The translations under genes were made by a program, and so were the position numbers. A model generated the notes under the pieces. The model did not search any database and was not told where the DNA came from. It saw nothing but the letters and a program-made list of their open reading frames with translations. Shown in pieces: positions 24,533 through 35,901 of a stretch of DNA of 64,000 bases (positions are counted from its first letter, which is position 1; the number at the start of each line of letters is the position of its first letter). The stretch covers positions 4,269,501 through 4,333,500 of the forward strand of contig CM056573.1 in NCBI GenBank assembly GCA_029721435.1. Direction: 5' to 3'. This stretch comes from Gymnothorax reevesii (Eukaryota > Chordata > Actinopteri > Anguilliformes > Muraenidae).

Positions 24533-26388
24533 CTGCGCCGGAACAAGGAGAGCCAGGTCCCCCCGGTGAGCCAGGTGAGCCCGGACCTGAAGGCCCCCCC
24601 GGACCCCCAGGAGAAGGAGGCGTTGGAGCCCCTGGCCCAGAGGGACCACCTGGACCGCCTGGACCTGCTGGCCTTACCGTAGCAGGCAAGCCAGGTTCTC
24701 CAGGTAGCCCAGGGAGGCCTGGGGAAAGAGGTGGCGCCGGCCCAAGAGGAGAGCCCGGGGCGAGTGGACCACAGGGTCCCAGGGGGATGCCTGGTCCTGC
24801 TGGCAGCCCTGGAGCTGCAGGCCTGTCTTCTCCCGGTAAACCTGGGGCACATGGAGCACCAGGAGCACAGGGACCGAGAGGTGAACCAGGTGCGAAGGGA
24901 CATCCAGGTATTCCTGGAGCGCCAGGTGCCAAAGGTGAGAGGGGCCATGGCATACCTGGTGCACCAGGTGAACAAGGTCCCATGGGCCCGATGGGTCCTG
25001 CTGGCTCAGCTGGTCAACCTGGTGTTGGAAAACCAGGGAAGGCAGGCATGCCTGGTGAACCTGGGAAATCAGGTACACCTGGTCGAGATGGGGCTCCCGG
25101 ACCTATGGGTTTGCCCGGGCTCAAAGGCCATACTGGAGCCCCTGGGGTGGGAATGCCAGGAAAGCCAGGTGATAACGGTGCCCCGGGTATGCCCGGCCCT
25201 GTAGGTCCAAAGGGACCCCACGGGGCTTCGGGAGCACCTGGAGAACCAGGTAGCCCTGGTTATGGAAAGCCAGGTGTATCTGGACAGAAAGGAGAGAGAG
25301 GAGTAGTTGGTAGCCCAGGTACCACAGGTCAAAAAGGAGAGCCAGGCCCCACTGGGTATACTGGAGAAACAGGTGCCACTGGTCCTATGGGACCAGCGGG
25401 TCCTCAGGGACCGAGAGGTTCTCAGGGTGAGGCAGGTGAATCTGGGCCTAAAGGTGATACTGGTGATGTGGGACCTTCAGGACCAAAGGGACCAAAGGGT
25501 GATCAGGGAGGGCAAGGTCCTGAGGGAAAGCCAGGATACACAGGGGCGACTGGCCCAGTTGGTCCCAAGGGTCCCGCTGGAGCTACTGGGAGCAAGGGTG
25601 ATATCGGCTACACGGGTGCCCCAGGCGCAACAGGGCCAGCTGGGCCAGTAGGACCGAAGGGTGTCCCAGGGAAAGCAGGAGAGCAAGGACCAGCAGGAGC
25701 CACTGGGGCACCAGGGGCTAGGGGACCAGCGGGGTCTTCCGGTCCAGCAGGTGCTCCAGGTGCCAAAGGTCACCCAGGTCTTCCCGGGGCACCAGGCCCA
25801 GCAGGAGTAACTGCTAAAGGAGTCACTGGGCCTATGGGTCCCGCCGGAGCTCCTGGCGCAAGAGGAGATGATGGTGAGCCAGGACCTGAGGGACCTGCAG
25901 GCCCACCCGGCCCTCCCGGCCCTCCTGGTGAGATAGTTTACGAAAACAGTATAAAGGCAGGAGAGATTATGATGCCCGAGCTTGTTAAGGCCCCCATGTC
26001 TGCCTTCAGCGCCGTGTTGACAAAAGCCTACCCGCCAGCTGGAGAGCCCATTCAGTTTGATCAGGTCATCTACAACGCAGAGCAGCACTATGACCCCGAC
26101 ACGGGAATTTTCACCTGCCACGCCGCTGGAGTCTACTACTTCTCCTACAGCATGCATGTCAATGGGGCTAATGCCTTAGTGGCCCTGTACAAGAATGGCG
26201 AGCCTATCATGTTCACTTATGATGAATACAACAAGGGCTTCCTGGACCAGATGTCTGGTAGCGCTGTTCTTCAACTGAACGAGGAGGACACAGTTTACAT
26301 GCAGATCCCAGACGATGAGGCTAATGGAGTCTTTGCTGCCGATAATGTCCACTGCTCCTTCTCTGGTTTCCTGATCGCCTCGACGTGA
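24533..26388 (+). CDS. col10a1: collagen alpha-1(X), exon 3: triple helix and C1q domain
   Basis: Residues 40-657 of a secreted short-chain collagen of hypertrophic cartilage and bone-forming cells. It trimerises through its C-terminal domain and assembles into pericellular networks. The exon follows TTTGTTTACAG. Gly-X-Y repeats run from residue 45 to about 506 (about 462 residues; human about 463). I count eight interruptions in the same order as human: [51 protein letters not shown] and [10 protein letters not shown] 21-residue linker leads to the C1q (NC1) domain at 528-657, with [11 protein letters not shown] and [12 protein letters not shown] conserved. Odd: a second C1q cysteine in NVHCSFSGF, where human has Ser. 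Length 657 versus 680 in human. Stop TGA at 26386-26388. Long antisense ORFs here are shadows of the GC-rich repeats. Confidence 0.97.
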
Positions 26389-27005
26389 TGCAGCCCTTAA
26401 ATTCATCACTTTAAAACCAAAAGTCATTTCTCCAAGGGGCAAGCTCCACCCTAATCCATGCAGGTTAACTTTTGGAAAAATTACAGAGGGGAATTAAAAT
26501 GACAATAGTAGGCTAATGTATGTACCATCTTATTAGACGTGAACATAACCAACAGGAGCCTGTAAGAAGGAACATACTTTATGGAACAAAGTTTCAGAAA
26601 CATGAGCTGTAGTGTACGGAGAATGAATGTTTGTAGTTCCCTAATCGGGCCAGAAACAGCTAATAAAATTCATGACTTTTTTCTGGCAGAACCTTCTCTG
26701 ATAATTGTGTTTACCATTCTGAGTGGGTGATTCTTATTTTTATGTGTTTGTCTGTCTAAAAAATGGTGCTATCAGTATCAGTAATCAATATTCATGCTGA
26801 TTTATCAGTGAAAAAATGAGTACTCTGTAAAATGCATTTAAAGACCTTGAAAAGTGTAAAATATTGACCATACAGGATTAATGGGGAAACTGTAAGCCAG
26901 ACAATAAATGGCATTCAAATTGAGAAAACATTGTTATATCCCTTCAGATGCATTATGTTATGTATGACATATTGACCAAGAATAAAAGACTTTTGTTGGA
27001 GATCC
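26389..27005 (+). terminator. col10a1: col10a1 3' UTR with candidate poly(A) signals
   Basis: Three AATAAA hexamers follow the stop codon: 26662-26667, 26903-26908 and 26981-26986. The last gives a 3' UTR of about 600 bases. Which are used cannot be decided from sequence alone. Confidence 0.6.
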
Positions 27006-28900
27006 ATAACTCATTCCATGTGTCACTGAAATGTTAACCAGGTCACATTTCATTATTAGCGCTAAAATTTGTTTTTGCAAACAAAACCTTATTTTGGCTT
27101 AACAGAGCAATCATCTATACTGAGAGGCCTTAAAAATGTAAAGTGGATTTTATAGTCTAATTTGAAACTGATAGTTTTCCCTTTTGCTGACAGACATGAT
27201 CACCATCAGGTACGGTCAGCACTGCAAAATGTCAAGTGTCTGGGTTCGAATTCTTTCTGGGTTTAACACCTCATTATGATTATCTTAATGCAGCACAGTT
27301 CCCTGGATCAAGGTGGTGAATCACATTGGGAGAGTCATTTTGCGCATGAAAAGTTGAAGATCAGGGCCATTATAAACATACATAAACAAAGTCACATGAT
27401 TCCCACTTCAAATGCCAAAAACAAATGAATCTCGGAAGAATCAAACATTTTGAATGAAAGAAAAGATTCTGGACACATTAATGTCTATTAAATGACTGTA
27501 TCCAGACTGCAGGGATGACACAGAATGACCAGATGTGTCAGCTGTCGTCCCCGACAAAGTGCGTCATCTGTGACGCCATTTAACACATTCTATAAAATGT
27601 CTTCTGCCATGTCAGATAATGCATAATGCCAATGAAACAATAACAGTGAGGGCAAGTCTCACTACCAAAAGCAGAGTTTCCTAAGTCCGTGTTCTGCAAC
27701 CACAAAAGCAACCATTTACCCCCACTTGCAACAGTATATTTTATTGTGCGTTTTCAATGCCTCTCAGTATAGTTTCAGTGTAACATCTAACTACTGCATT
27801 TTTTTATTTCAAGGATTCATATAAATTCAACAGCATGACTTAAAATCAATCCCAGGATCATTATCTATTTCAAACAGCATTTCCACAGGAGACAATATAT
27901 GGTACCACAGTTGGTTCCTGTGCAAGGTTTTCACATCATCAGCAGTTGATGAAATGTCAAAACCACTTTAAACACCACAATATAATAACTTGCAATCACA
28001 TCAATTTACTGTTTTAACATTGAAAACGGCATTGTCTTCGAGAACATGTCCAGATGGGGGAAAAGTGTGCTGGTGTTACGACAAACAACAGGAAGTTGCT
28101 CACATTAAATTCACTTAATTTGTGTTGCACAGTTGGGTTCTTCGCCTGTTCAAGTGGGCATTTTCCTGGCCCCTGAAAATTAGATTTCTATGCTGTCATG
28201 GAAAAATATTAGGATACACTCCATGATCTTGAGGGTTGGGATTAGTATCTCAAAAATGCTAAATGTACAAACTGCTATCAAAACATATACATTTAAGGGT
28301 ACAATCACACCGATCTGATGACATGAGGATTTGTGGTAATGTCAGCTATTAGTAATGGTCAAGAGCTTTCTATAGCCACCAATTAAATTTCCTGTCGCAT
28401 TTATAGTTCCTTGGTAATATTGACCCATATTTTACCCCCCTGTGGGGGTGGGGGATGACCCTTTTCCATATATACACACCATATACGCTTTTTACCAGAT
28501 TATTTGCACCTTTATGAAATTATGTTTGTTAGCCGGGAGCACGTACCCGAAGGCAGCGGACGGCGCTCGGCTGGGATGGAGCCTGGGAGCGGGTGGTGGG
28601 GCTTTGATGCGTGTCCCCCGCTGGCAGCCATGAAGGCCGGCATCGCACCGCTGGGCGCCCGCTCCCTGGCACCTGACTGGTTGGCCTCTTCAGCCATGCA
28701 TTGCGAGTCGTTATTATTATTACTATTATTATTAACTATCTTTATCGCGCGTGATTACCGTCCGTGCGCTCCCCGTTGCAGCAATCTTGCAGGAGCCCGG
28801 AGTGGTCGCATTTGACTTCCCACAATTGAGTGATCGGTTTCTGCATATTTCACAAACCTTAGCGCCAGGTCATACTGGTGAGCTGAGCCGATGCTGGCAC
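27006..28900. other. intergenic, no gene; short CpG-rich patch at 28525-28720
   Basis: Mostly AT-rich unique-looking sequence. A B-box-like GGGTTCGAATTC near 27241 suggests an old SINE fragment. The GC-rich patch at 28525-28720 is open on both strands (about 100 and 60 codons) because of its base composition; neither translation is recognisable. A TTA-type simple repeat follows at 28711-28737. Confidence 0.4.
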
Positions 28901-29120
28901 CACACTCTCATAAATAGAGGTACAGCAGGAGTCTATTTCTGTTCCCCAAGGTACATTCAGCACTTATGTACCCTTTAGGGCTAATTATAGGACTTCAAGA
29001 TACCTGTATGAACCTTTTTAGGGTCTAAAAGGTACTTTTATGTTCCAAAACAAATAAAAACCCACTTCTAAGGTACAACAGCAGTGCCTTTGAGGGTACT
29101 GCCCCAGTGACAAGCCTTGG
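28901..29120. repeat. short interspersed repeat (AGGTAC-rich)
   Basis: The segment has repeated AGGTAC or GGTAC blocks around CCAAGGTACATTCAGCACTTATG and ends GGGTACTGCCCCAGTGACAAGC. It resembles a common fish MITE, but I cannot define both termini. Confidence 0.35.
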
Positions 29121-29181
29121 TTTATGAAGTCTATTTCAGCTTATGGCGACAGACATATCGGCAAATTGCCTCTTCAGTTGT

Positions 29182-30449
29182 TACACTGCCCTCCATAATT
29201 ATTACGAGGCACCCCTCGTTAAGATGTGTTCTTTAGCTTCTAATAAATTCAGTTTTTTTCTAAATAATATAGAGCCACAATGGAAAAAAAGAGGAAAATG
29301 CAATCTTTAATTCAAGTGCATTTATTCAGAGGGAAAAAAAATCCCACATTAAGAATTAATTCTTTTACATCAAATCATGTGTGCCACAATTATTAGCACC
29401 CCTGATGTCAATACTTTGTACAACCCCCTTTTGGTATTTCAAAGCATTCATGATGCCATGCACCGTAACAAGGTTCCCAGGGCCTCTGGAAGAGAAACAG
29501 GCCCACAGCATCACCGATCCTCCCCCATACTTCACAGTGGGCATGAGGTGCTTTTCTGCTTACTCATCTTTTGTGCCAGACCCACTTAGAGTGTTTGTTG
29601 CCAAAAAGCTCTCTTGGTCTCATCTGACCTAAGTACACAGTCCCAGTTGAAGTCCCAGTACCGCTTAGTGAACTCCAGACGTTTGCGTTTATGATTGAGA
29701 GAGGTTTTTTTCCGTGCATGGCTCCCAAACAGCTTGTTGGCATGTAGATAGCGCCTGATTGTGGTTTTGTAGACTTTGTGACCCCAAGATGCTACCATTT
29801 GTTGCAATTCTTTAATAGTGAGCTTTGGAGAGCTTTTTATTTCTATTACCATCCTCCTCACTGTGCATGGTGGCAAAATAACCTTGCCTCCTCATCCAGG
29901 CTTGTTTACCACTGTTCCAGTTATTTTAAACTTCTTAATGATTCCTCTGACAGTAGATATGGGCAGGTGCAGGCGAGTGGCTATTTTCTTGTAGCCATTG
30001 CCTGACTTGTGAAGGTCGGCACACATCTGCCTTACTTGAATGGTGTGTTCCTTTGTCTTTCCCATGTTGAAGAATGGATAAGAGAAATGGCCTCTGTGTC
30101 ATGTCATATTTATACCCCAGGGAAACAGGAAGTGATGAATTACTAATTAAATGTTCCTAGATACTCTGATCAACTTTGATAACAAGGGTAGAAATGACAG
30201 ACATACTTCAATTACATTTATATCCTAGGAATTGTTAGGGATGCCAATAATTATGGAACAGGTGATTTTATGAAAAATAATTATATCTTAGTCAAGGATT
30301 TTCTTTCCCTTAAAATTCACTTGAGATGAAGGTTTCATTTTTCTACAATTTTCAGTGTGAGAGTATGCTTCTGCAATAAAAATTGAATTTATTTTAAGGC
30401 TTTTAACACATCTTAAACAGGGGTGCCAATAATTATGGAGGGTGCTGTA
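29182..30449 (-). mobile_element. Tc1/mariner element with complete TIRs, internally deleted
   Basis: The left end TACACTGCCCTCCATAATTATT and the right end AATAATTATGGAGGGTGCTGTA are inverse copies, each with a TA target duplication. A second inner copy of the motif occurs near each end (CACAATTATTAGCACCCC at about 29387, GATGCCAATAATTATGG at about 30240), the IR/DR layout typical of this Tc1 group. The total length, 1268 bases, is shorter than a full element because the catalytic C-terminal part is gone. Confidence 0.88.
29440..30065 (-). pseudogene. Tc1 transposase N-terminal half
   Basis: From an ATG at 30065 the frame reads MGKTKEHTIQVRQMCADLH, a paired helix-turn-helix start (IATRLHLPISTVRGIIKKFK). 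It goes on to PPCTVRRMVIEIKSSPKLT, a second DNA-binding region (TIRRYLHANKLFG), and the first catalytic aspartate in VLRSDETKRAFW. A TGA before GGKVILPPCTVRR and later stops break it. Sequence stops matching the family after a region ending HGIMNALKYQ, so the second Asp and the Glu of the DDE triad are missing. Confidence 0.85.
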
Positions 30450-33400
30450 TATGTTAAAATAAATCAGCTGGAGGAAGGTGCCAAAGCTATTCTCTTTTTT
30501 TAAGACTGTCGAGTTTGCTAGCTATCATGGAAGTAACGTTAATGTCTGTAAGCTTCTGCTTTTCTCCCCGACATTAGTTAGGTTGCTAGCGCTAGGTCAG
30601 CTAACTGGATAACTAACTTGGTTCGCAAGCCAAAAATGTTCAGACTAACCAACATAATTTCATAAGGCTTCATTAAACATGGTACACGTGGCTGTGATGT
30701 GACATTTTGGATTTGATGTTCAGAATCGTCTAATGCTATAGTTAGCAGCGGCCAGGATTGCTAAAGAAGGATGTGAGTCAAGAGTCAAAGAACAGTCAAT
30801 GTCTCAACATAGGAGGTGAAACGTTAACCATGACCCAAACAACGCAACATGGCAGCCCTATAATCCAGCTGTAGTCGAATTTCGTCATTACCTTTTCCCA
30901 TTTTCTTTGGGTGTTGGGCATAATGCATCTAATTGGAGCCGCAGCAGCCAATCAAAATTCTGGCACATTTGTAACACTATGCGCAGTGAGAGCGAGCGCG
31001 CAGGTGAAGTTATGCGCACACAGAGTGGGCAAATAGAGAGAGAGAGGCACTTTGAGCGAGCATGCTGCTGTCTGCCAGCGCACCAAGCATGAGTTTGTGA
31101 GAGGGCACAGAGTGAAACTGAGTGAAAGGGGTTAATATTGCACGTTCATCTTGATCATAGCAAAATGAATGATCATGCAAAGACATTTGTTGAGCACGGA
31201 ATAGAGTTTTGTTCGCTCAATTGGAAGGGTTTTTTTTATTTTTTATTTATTTGCTTTCATTTATTTTTTTTCTCCAAACAAGATTTGTGGGCTTGCGCAA
31301 TATATTTTTCTGTACTCAGAAGTTCTCATTTCTCGGTCCAATTGCAGGATCCACAAAGCTGTGTCTCATTCATGGTAAGCTATAACAAGTAATTAACATA
31401 GTTTTTCAGATCACAGTGGGGACAAAATGTAACCTTTGCTAAGTGCCTGACAGTCTGTGGAAAATGCATATTCAAGGTGCTGAATACCTGTGGCCTCTGC
31501 AGAGGCCTCCTGTTCCTCTTTTATTGCTTGGCGTTTGCCCTCAGTCCAGACTTCAACAGGTGAATGAAACACAAGCTCAATTTAATTTAGATCGCAAGAG
31601 ATCGCAAGTCAATGCTCAACAGCTAAAATCATAGGCGCCAAATATTTATGCATAGGGTACAAATATTTAGGGACCTTTATACACACACACACGGTAAATG
31701 TAGTTTCAAGTGTTATATCAAAACATTTGTTTCACATCACATACTGCGGTCTCGATAAAACAGCGTTTCCCTCTTCAGTTATTTCGCGCCAGATTTTTGC
31801 CTGTTGTGGAGCAAAAATTGACAAACTTTCACCTCCACCAGTAAACTTCAATCTTCTTTCCTTTGGGGGCCTTCATACGCATGATAATTGCATAAGGGGC
31901 GTGTTTTCAGTACATGGTGTTTCTGAGGCAGGGTATTATACAAATTAAGAGCGCAGGGACGCACTTCCAAGTTAAAACTGCTCGAGATTTATCAATATAG
32001 ACACGTGATTGAAAATAAGTGCTTACAAACATATGATAAATGCGGCGACAGTCATTATTTTGTAAAATCGTAAAAGGAAACTTGTGCATGTATTTACGAT
32101 GTGATTCACGAATGAGGGCCACTGTGTATAATAATGAATAATAAATGGGATGACAATGTAAACATCACTCTGGCGCAAAAAAAAAGGTAAAAGATCACTG
32201 GGTTTCCCTTTTTATTTTTACAACGTAGACGGGACTATTTTTCATTCTTATGCCTCATATTGCACTTTATTTTAACAATTGAATATTCTGTGTGCTATTT
32301 TAAGATTTTATTTAAACATTGAGCATCTTGAATGTTGTTTTCAGAGAAGACCATTAAAAAAATAAAATAAATTCTGGCAATTTCTGGGGTTGAGAAGAGA
32401 GAAACATTTCCTTTTTTTTGCGTCATTTTTCAAATTGTAAACACATTCTTGTTAATATTAGTGACATCATGCATCTCAAGCCATATTTGCTCAACTGCCT
32501 GATACTCGACATCAGTATACCACAGACACAAGTTGGTTTTGTTTTTTTAACCACTCTCCTAACTTTTGTTGTTCTTATTTGGATGACAGGTATAGAATTT
32601 AATTTACTCAAAGGCCGTTACCATTATTACCCATCACACTCGATAACTCAATTTTGCTCCCACTCATGCACATTTGGATTGTGCTGCCTTGGCAGAGGTT
32701 TGCACTCCACGAGTGCCTCTAGTTGTGACTGTACTTATATTATCACTGGGCCCTCTGACCAGTTGGGGCAAAGCGAGGCATGGGGAAGGGAGGCCCGCTA
32801 TGGTCGCCTTGTCCCGGGCCCAGGAACTGTCAGCGGCCCTGATCATACAGCAAGTAGCCAAGTTAGACTTAAGGCAATGTTGCCAACTCAAAAATACCAA
32901 ACTTCCAGTGGCGTCAAGGGAGGGGTTCAGTGGTAATGAGTCATTGAGTAATACACTGGCAGAATGCGCACGTTTTACGGGCAAAATCACCTCCCCTACA
33001 TTAGGAAAACAAACAAAACATACATTTTAATTCTGATATATTATCAATACTAGATTTGACTAATCTAGAAGCAGGTGTGAATAATTTAAGCAGTTTAGCT
33101 CCATTCACTCCGTCGTTGAGGACTCTCACGAGAGCGCCCTCTGATTTGCGGTCAGCTTCGGTACAATAGCACTAATAGCAGACCGCCTCAATTGAAATTC
33201 ACCCACGAATGGCGTTTCTTCTCTCGGGCCTGAGCAGTGAACTTGACGGACGTATCCAAGCCCCATCTCGCAGCCAATCTCCGCCCAGCATTCCTCCTAC
33301 ATTTAAAAATGGAATGCGATTACAAGCAGATTTTCCTTCTCGATGCCGACGTCATTGCAACATATTCCGGGGTTGTTGCTTACATCTCAAAGGGAACAAC

Positions 33401-33903
33401 AGCAAGCCAGCCTTCCATTCATTTTGAATGACTGTGCTCTATATTGCATTACAAATAATAATGCTACTAAATTGACGTAAAAAAACTTGTTTTAATATGT
33501 AATGTTTGCATTAGATGCATAGGTGTCTACGCAAAAATGCCATTTGAACATCATGAACCAACGTGTCCCATTCAAATGTCACGGTATTGGCTCATATGCA
33601 TAAAGTATAACCAATGAGCATCATAGACCTACTCCAAATACCAAATAGATAGAAATGGGCCATGTAGCCTCCTCAACTCCCCAGGCTGACCGAATGAGGC
33701 AGCGCTCAGCAATTCTAACGTAATACACACAGTGTATTTCACACAGGCAAAAAATGTTGCTACCACTAAAAATCTTCTTTACAAAGTCAAAATATTAAAG
33801 ACCCTTATTTGATCCAATAGAACACTGTAGCCAGACAGCCACAGATATACTGCGCCGATTTGAAAACATGAAAATACAATAACTTGCCTGAAAAAAATTC
33901 ACA
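30450..33903. other. intergenic between col10a1 and marcks, no gene
   Basis: This stretch contains repeat-like pieces: a GAGA-rich patch at 31034-31060, the decayed repeat end at 32690-32722, and a mixed-GC stretch at 33060-33430. A 172-codon ORF at 32418-32936 has no recognisable domain. No convincing exon. Confidence 0.4.
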
Positions 33904-34986
33904 TTTATTTTTTGAGTTCACAGAAAATTCAAACAGCTTCAGCAGGAGTTCAATAGTCATTTTGTCAGCAATGTTACATTCCAACTCCAAGTCTTATTCG
34001 TCAAAGCTACACCAGTATTTACAAAACAAACCAAAAAAAACAAAACAAAAACCCAACAGGATACTACACAAACCATGCATGTTCTTCAAAATATTGTGCA
34101 TTGTTTGCTGTAAATAAAACATTGCACAGTTCGCCAATGTTGTTCCAGTTCTCTCGAGCTCAATTGCTTTACAGATTACAGGAATACTTCATCTTAAAAA
34201 CATATCAAAATAGTGCGCCGAGGACAGACAAACCTTGTGTGCTTAAGGGTTAAGATTTGTACAAGAATCACAGTTAAAAGCACCGTGCTGGTCATACACA
34301 GTTGTACGTACACTTTAAGGTCATAAAACCAGCAATAAACACAGACTATACAAACTCGCACTTCTACATAATCACAGAAAAGTACAGACAGAGGAGTAAA
34401 AACTACAATTTCAGTTCCTTCTAAAGCTAGTTTGAGGGAAAGATTACAGTCTTCGAATATCTGATAACCTGGTGACATTTGCCACATGGCAGCCTTCACG
34501 TAAATGACTTCATTTCCCATAAGACTCCATTATGCTACACTGTGGTCTCCATGGCGACAGACTCGCTGCCTGAAATCGATCTCCAGCCCACAGACATTAA
34601 TCCATTTCAACTTTTTTCTGAACTGTAATTGTAGGCACATCCGTACATTTAATTTTTACAAGTATAAAAATTCAGATTGTGCACACAAAGAACGTTTAAT
34701 ACTGATCCAAAAAGAAGGTACATGGCAGAACATAGACAGTTTTGACCCCTTTTAGGAAAAAGCTGTAGAAAAGCTCCGATTCAAGCGATAGAGGCCTCCA
34801 CTAACTGGGACGGTCGTAACACTGGATATCAACAGAGGTGACTGGCTGGACCTTAAATTCTCCCTGACTTGCACAGAAGTTTATATTGAAAAAAGAGCAC
34901 CTGGCGCAATGCCTTTGTACAAGCAGGTAAACCGTTCTTTCGTTATCACTTTCCTTCATGTCGCTCGGAGGCTGGGGGCAGTGCGC
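33890..34986 (-). terminator. marcks: marcks 3' UTR with candidate poly(A) signal
   Basis: On the - strand the first AATAAA after the stop codon is at 33909-33904, giving a 3' UTR of about 1.1 kb. The stretch is rich in T and in TTTTGTTTT-like runs (rc of 34020-34055), as vertebrate MARCKS 3' UTRs are. Endpoints are predictions. Confidence 0.5.
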
Positions 34987-35481
34987 TCACTCTGCGGCCT
35001 CTGCGCTGGCTGCAGTCTCTTGTGCTGAAGGTTCAGGATCCTCAGCTGGGGCGGCCTGCGGCTCTGCGGCGGCCTGCGGCTCTGCGGCGGCGGGTTCGTC
35101 CGGAGCGTCGCTCGCCTTCGTCTCCTCGGCCTCTGGAGTTACAGCGGCTGCCTCTTCCTGGGCCTCGGGCTCACCGCCCTCTTCCTCGCCGCCCTCGTTC
35201 TCCGCTTCCTCCTTCTTCGTCTTCTTAAAGAAGCCGTTCAGCTTGAAAGGCTTCTTGAAGGAAAACCTCTTCTTCTTCTTCTTATCGCCATCGGCGCCTG
35301 CGGCCTCGTCCTCTGGCTGAGTCTCGGCCTCTGCAGCCTCAATCTTCTGCCCCTCTGCCCCTTCCACAGCGGCTGCAGCGCCCTCCTCCGCTGGAGCGCT
35401 GCCATTGGCCTGCGCCCCATTTTGTCCCGCCTCCTCTGCACCCGGGGAGGAATCCCCATTGGCTTTGACATGTCCGTTTTC
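34987..35481 (-). CDS. marcks: MARCKS exon 2: MH2 second half, effector domain, acidic tail
   Basis: Residues 33-196 of myristoylated alanine-rich C-kinase substrate. The protein coats the inner face of the plasma membrane, sequesters PIP2, cross-links actin, and releases on PKC phosphorylation or calmodulin binding. The exon begins after TGATCTTGCAG with ENGHVKANGD, the second part of the MH2 region, which MARCKS genes split by an intron at this point. The basic effector domain is at residues 99-122 (RFSFKKPFKLNGFFKKTKK after five Lys). An Ala/Glu/Pro-rich acidic tail follows, ending SAEAAE and TGA. Odd: the effector domain is one residue short, and only the Ser in RFSF remains of the usual four. 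Length 196 versus about 330 in mammals. MARCKSL1 was considered because of the KKPFKL proline, but the MGAQ start and human synteny favour marcks. The a/b paralogue is undecided. Confidence 0.95.
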   Translation of the reverse strand, partial: ENGHVKANGDSSPGAEEAGQNGAQANGSAPAEEGAAAAVEGAEGQKIEAAEAETQPEDEAAGADGDKKKKKRFSFKKPFKLNGFFKKTKKEEAENEGGEEEGGEPEAQEEAAAVTPEAEETKASDAPDEPAAAEPQAAAEPQAAPAEDPEPSAQETAASAEAAE

Positions 35482-35901
35482 CTGCAAGATCACAAACAAT
35501 TCATGATTGCACATTTATTATTTCATTTATTCCTCCAAGTCACACAAATGCTTGACCACCCTGCACACAGGAACGGCAGAGTAGACTAACGCAGCGCCAG
35601 TACACGCATCCGGCGATCACAGCAAGAGCAAACCCCACATAACACTACAGTCACGGTCATAAAGCACAGCAACTCCTCACCAAGACCAGCTTTCACTTCT
35701 TTCTTTCCAAGTCTTAGCTCGTTCCTGCACGTTTTCTACTCTATAGAACTGTTGCCCACCAGAAACCATCAGCCTAGTTTAATCTCTTACACCGGAAGGG
35801 AAAAATGGGCAAAATTCCATTTGCTTTGATCGCTAACAAAACTATAAATGCAACACATAAGGCTTTTTTTTAACTGGAGAACTTCACCTTTGACTGTCAT
35901 T

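Noticed and set aside
24533..25932. Short regularly spaced repeats that might look like a CRISPR or minisatellite array
   Set aside because: They are the 9-base Gly-X-Y codon pattern of collagen, with no conserved repeat/spacer structure.
24400..26442. Long ORFs on the - strand and in other + frames across the collagen exon
   Set aside because: They are shadows of the GC-rich Gly-Pro codon repeats, with low-complexity translations and no family match.
28504..28815. 103-codon ORF in the CpG-rich patch
   Set aside because: The opposite strand is open too, and the Leu run comes from a TTA simple repeat.
32418..32936. 172-codon + strand ORF between the genes
   Set aside because: No domain, no splice context, and it runs across an old repeat end at about 32690-32722.
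35022..35471. ORFs overlapping marcks exon 2 on the + strand and in another - frame
   Set aside because: They are composition shadows of the Ala/Glu/Pro-rich coding sequence; only the frame with the effector domain matches a family.
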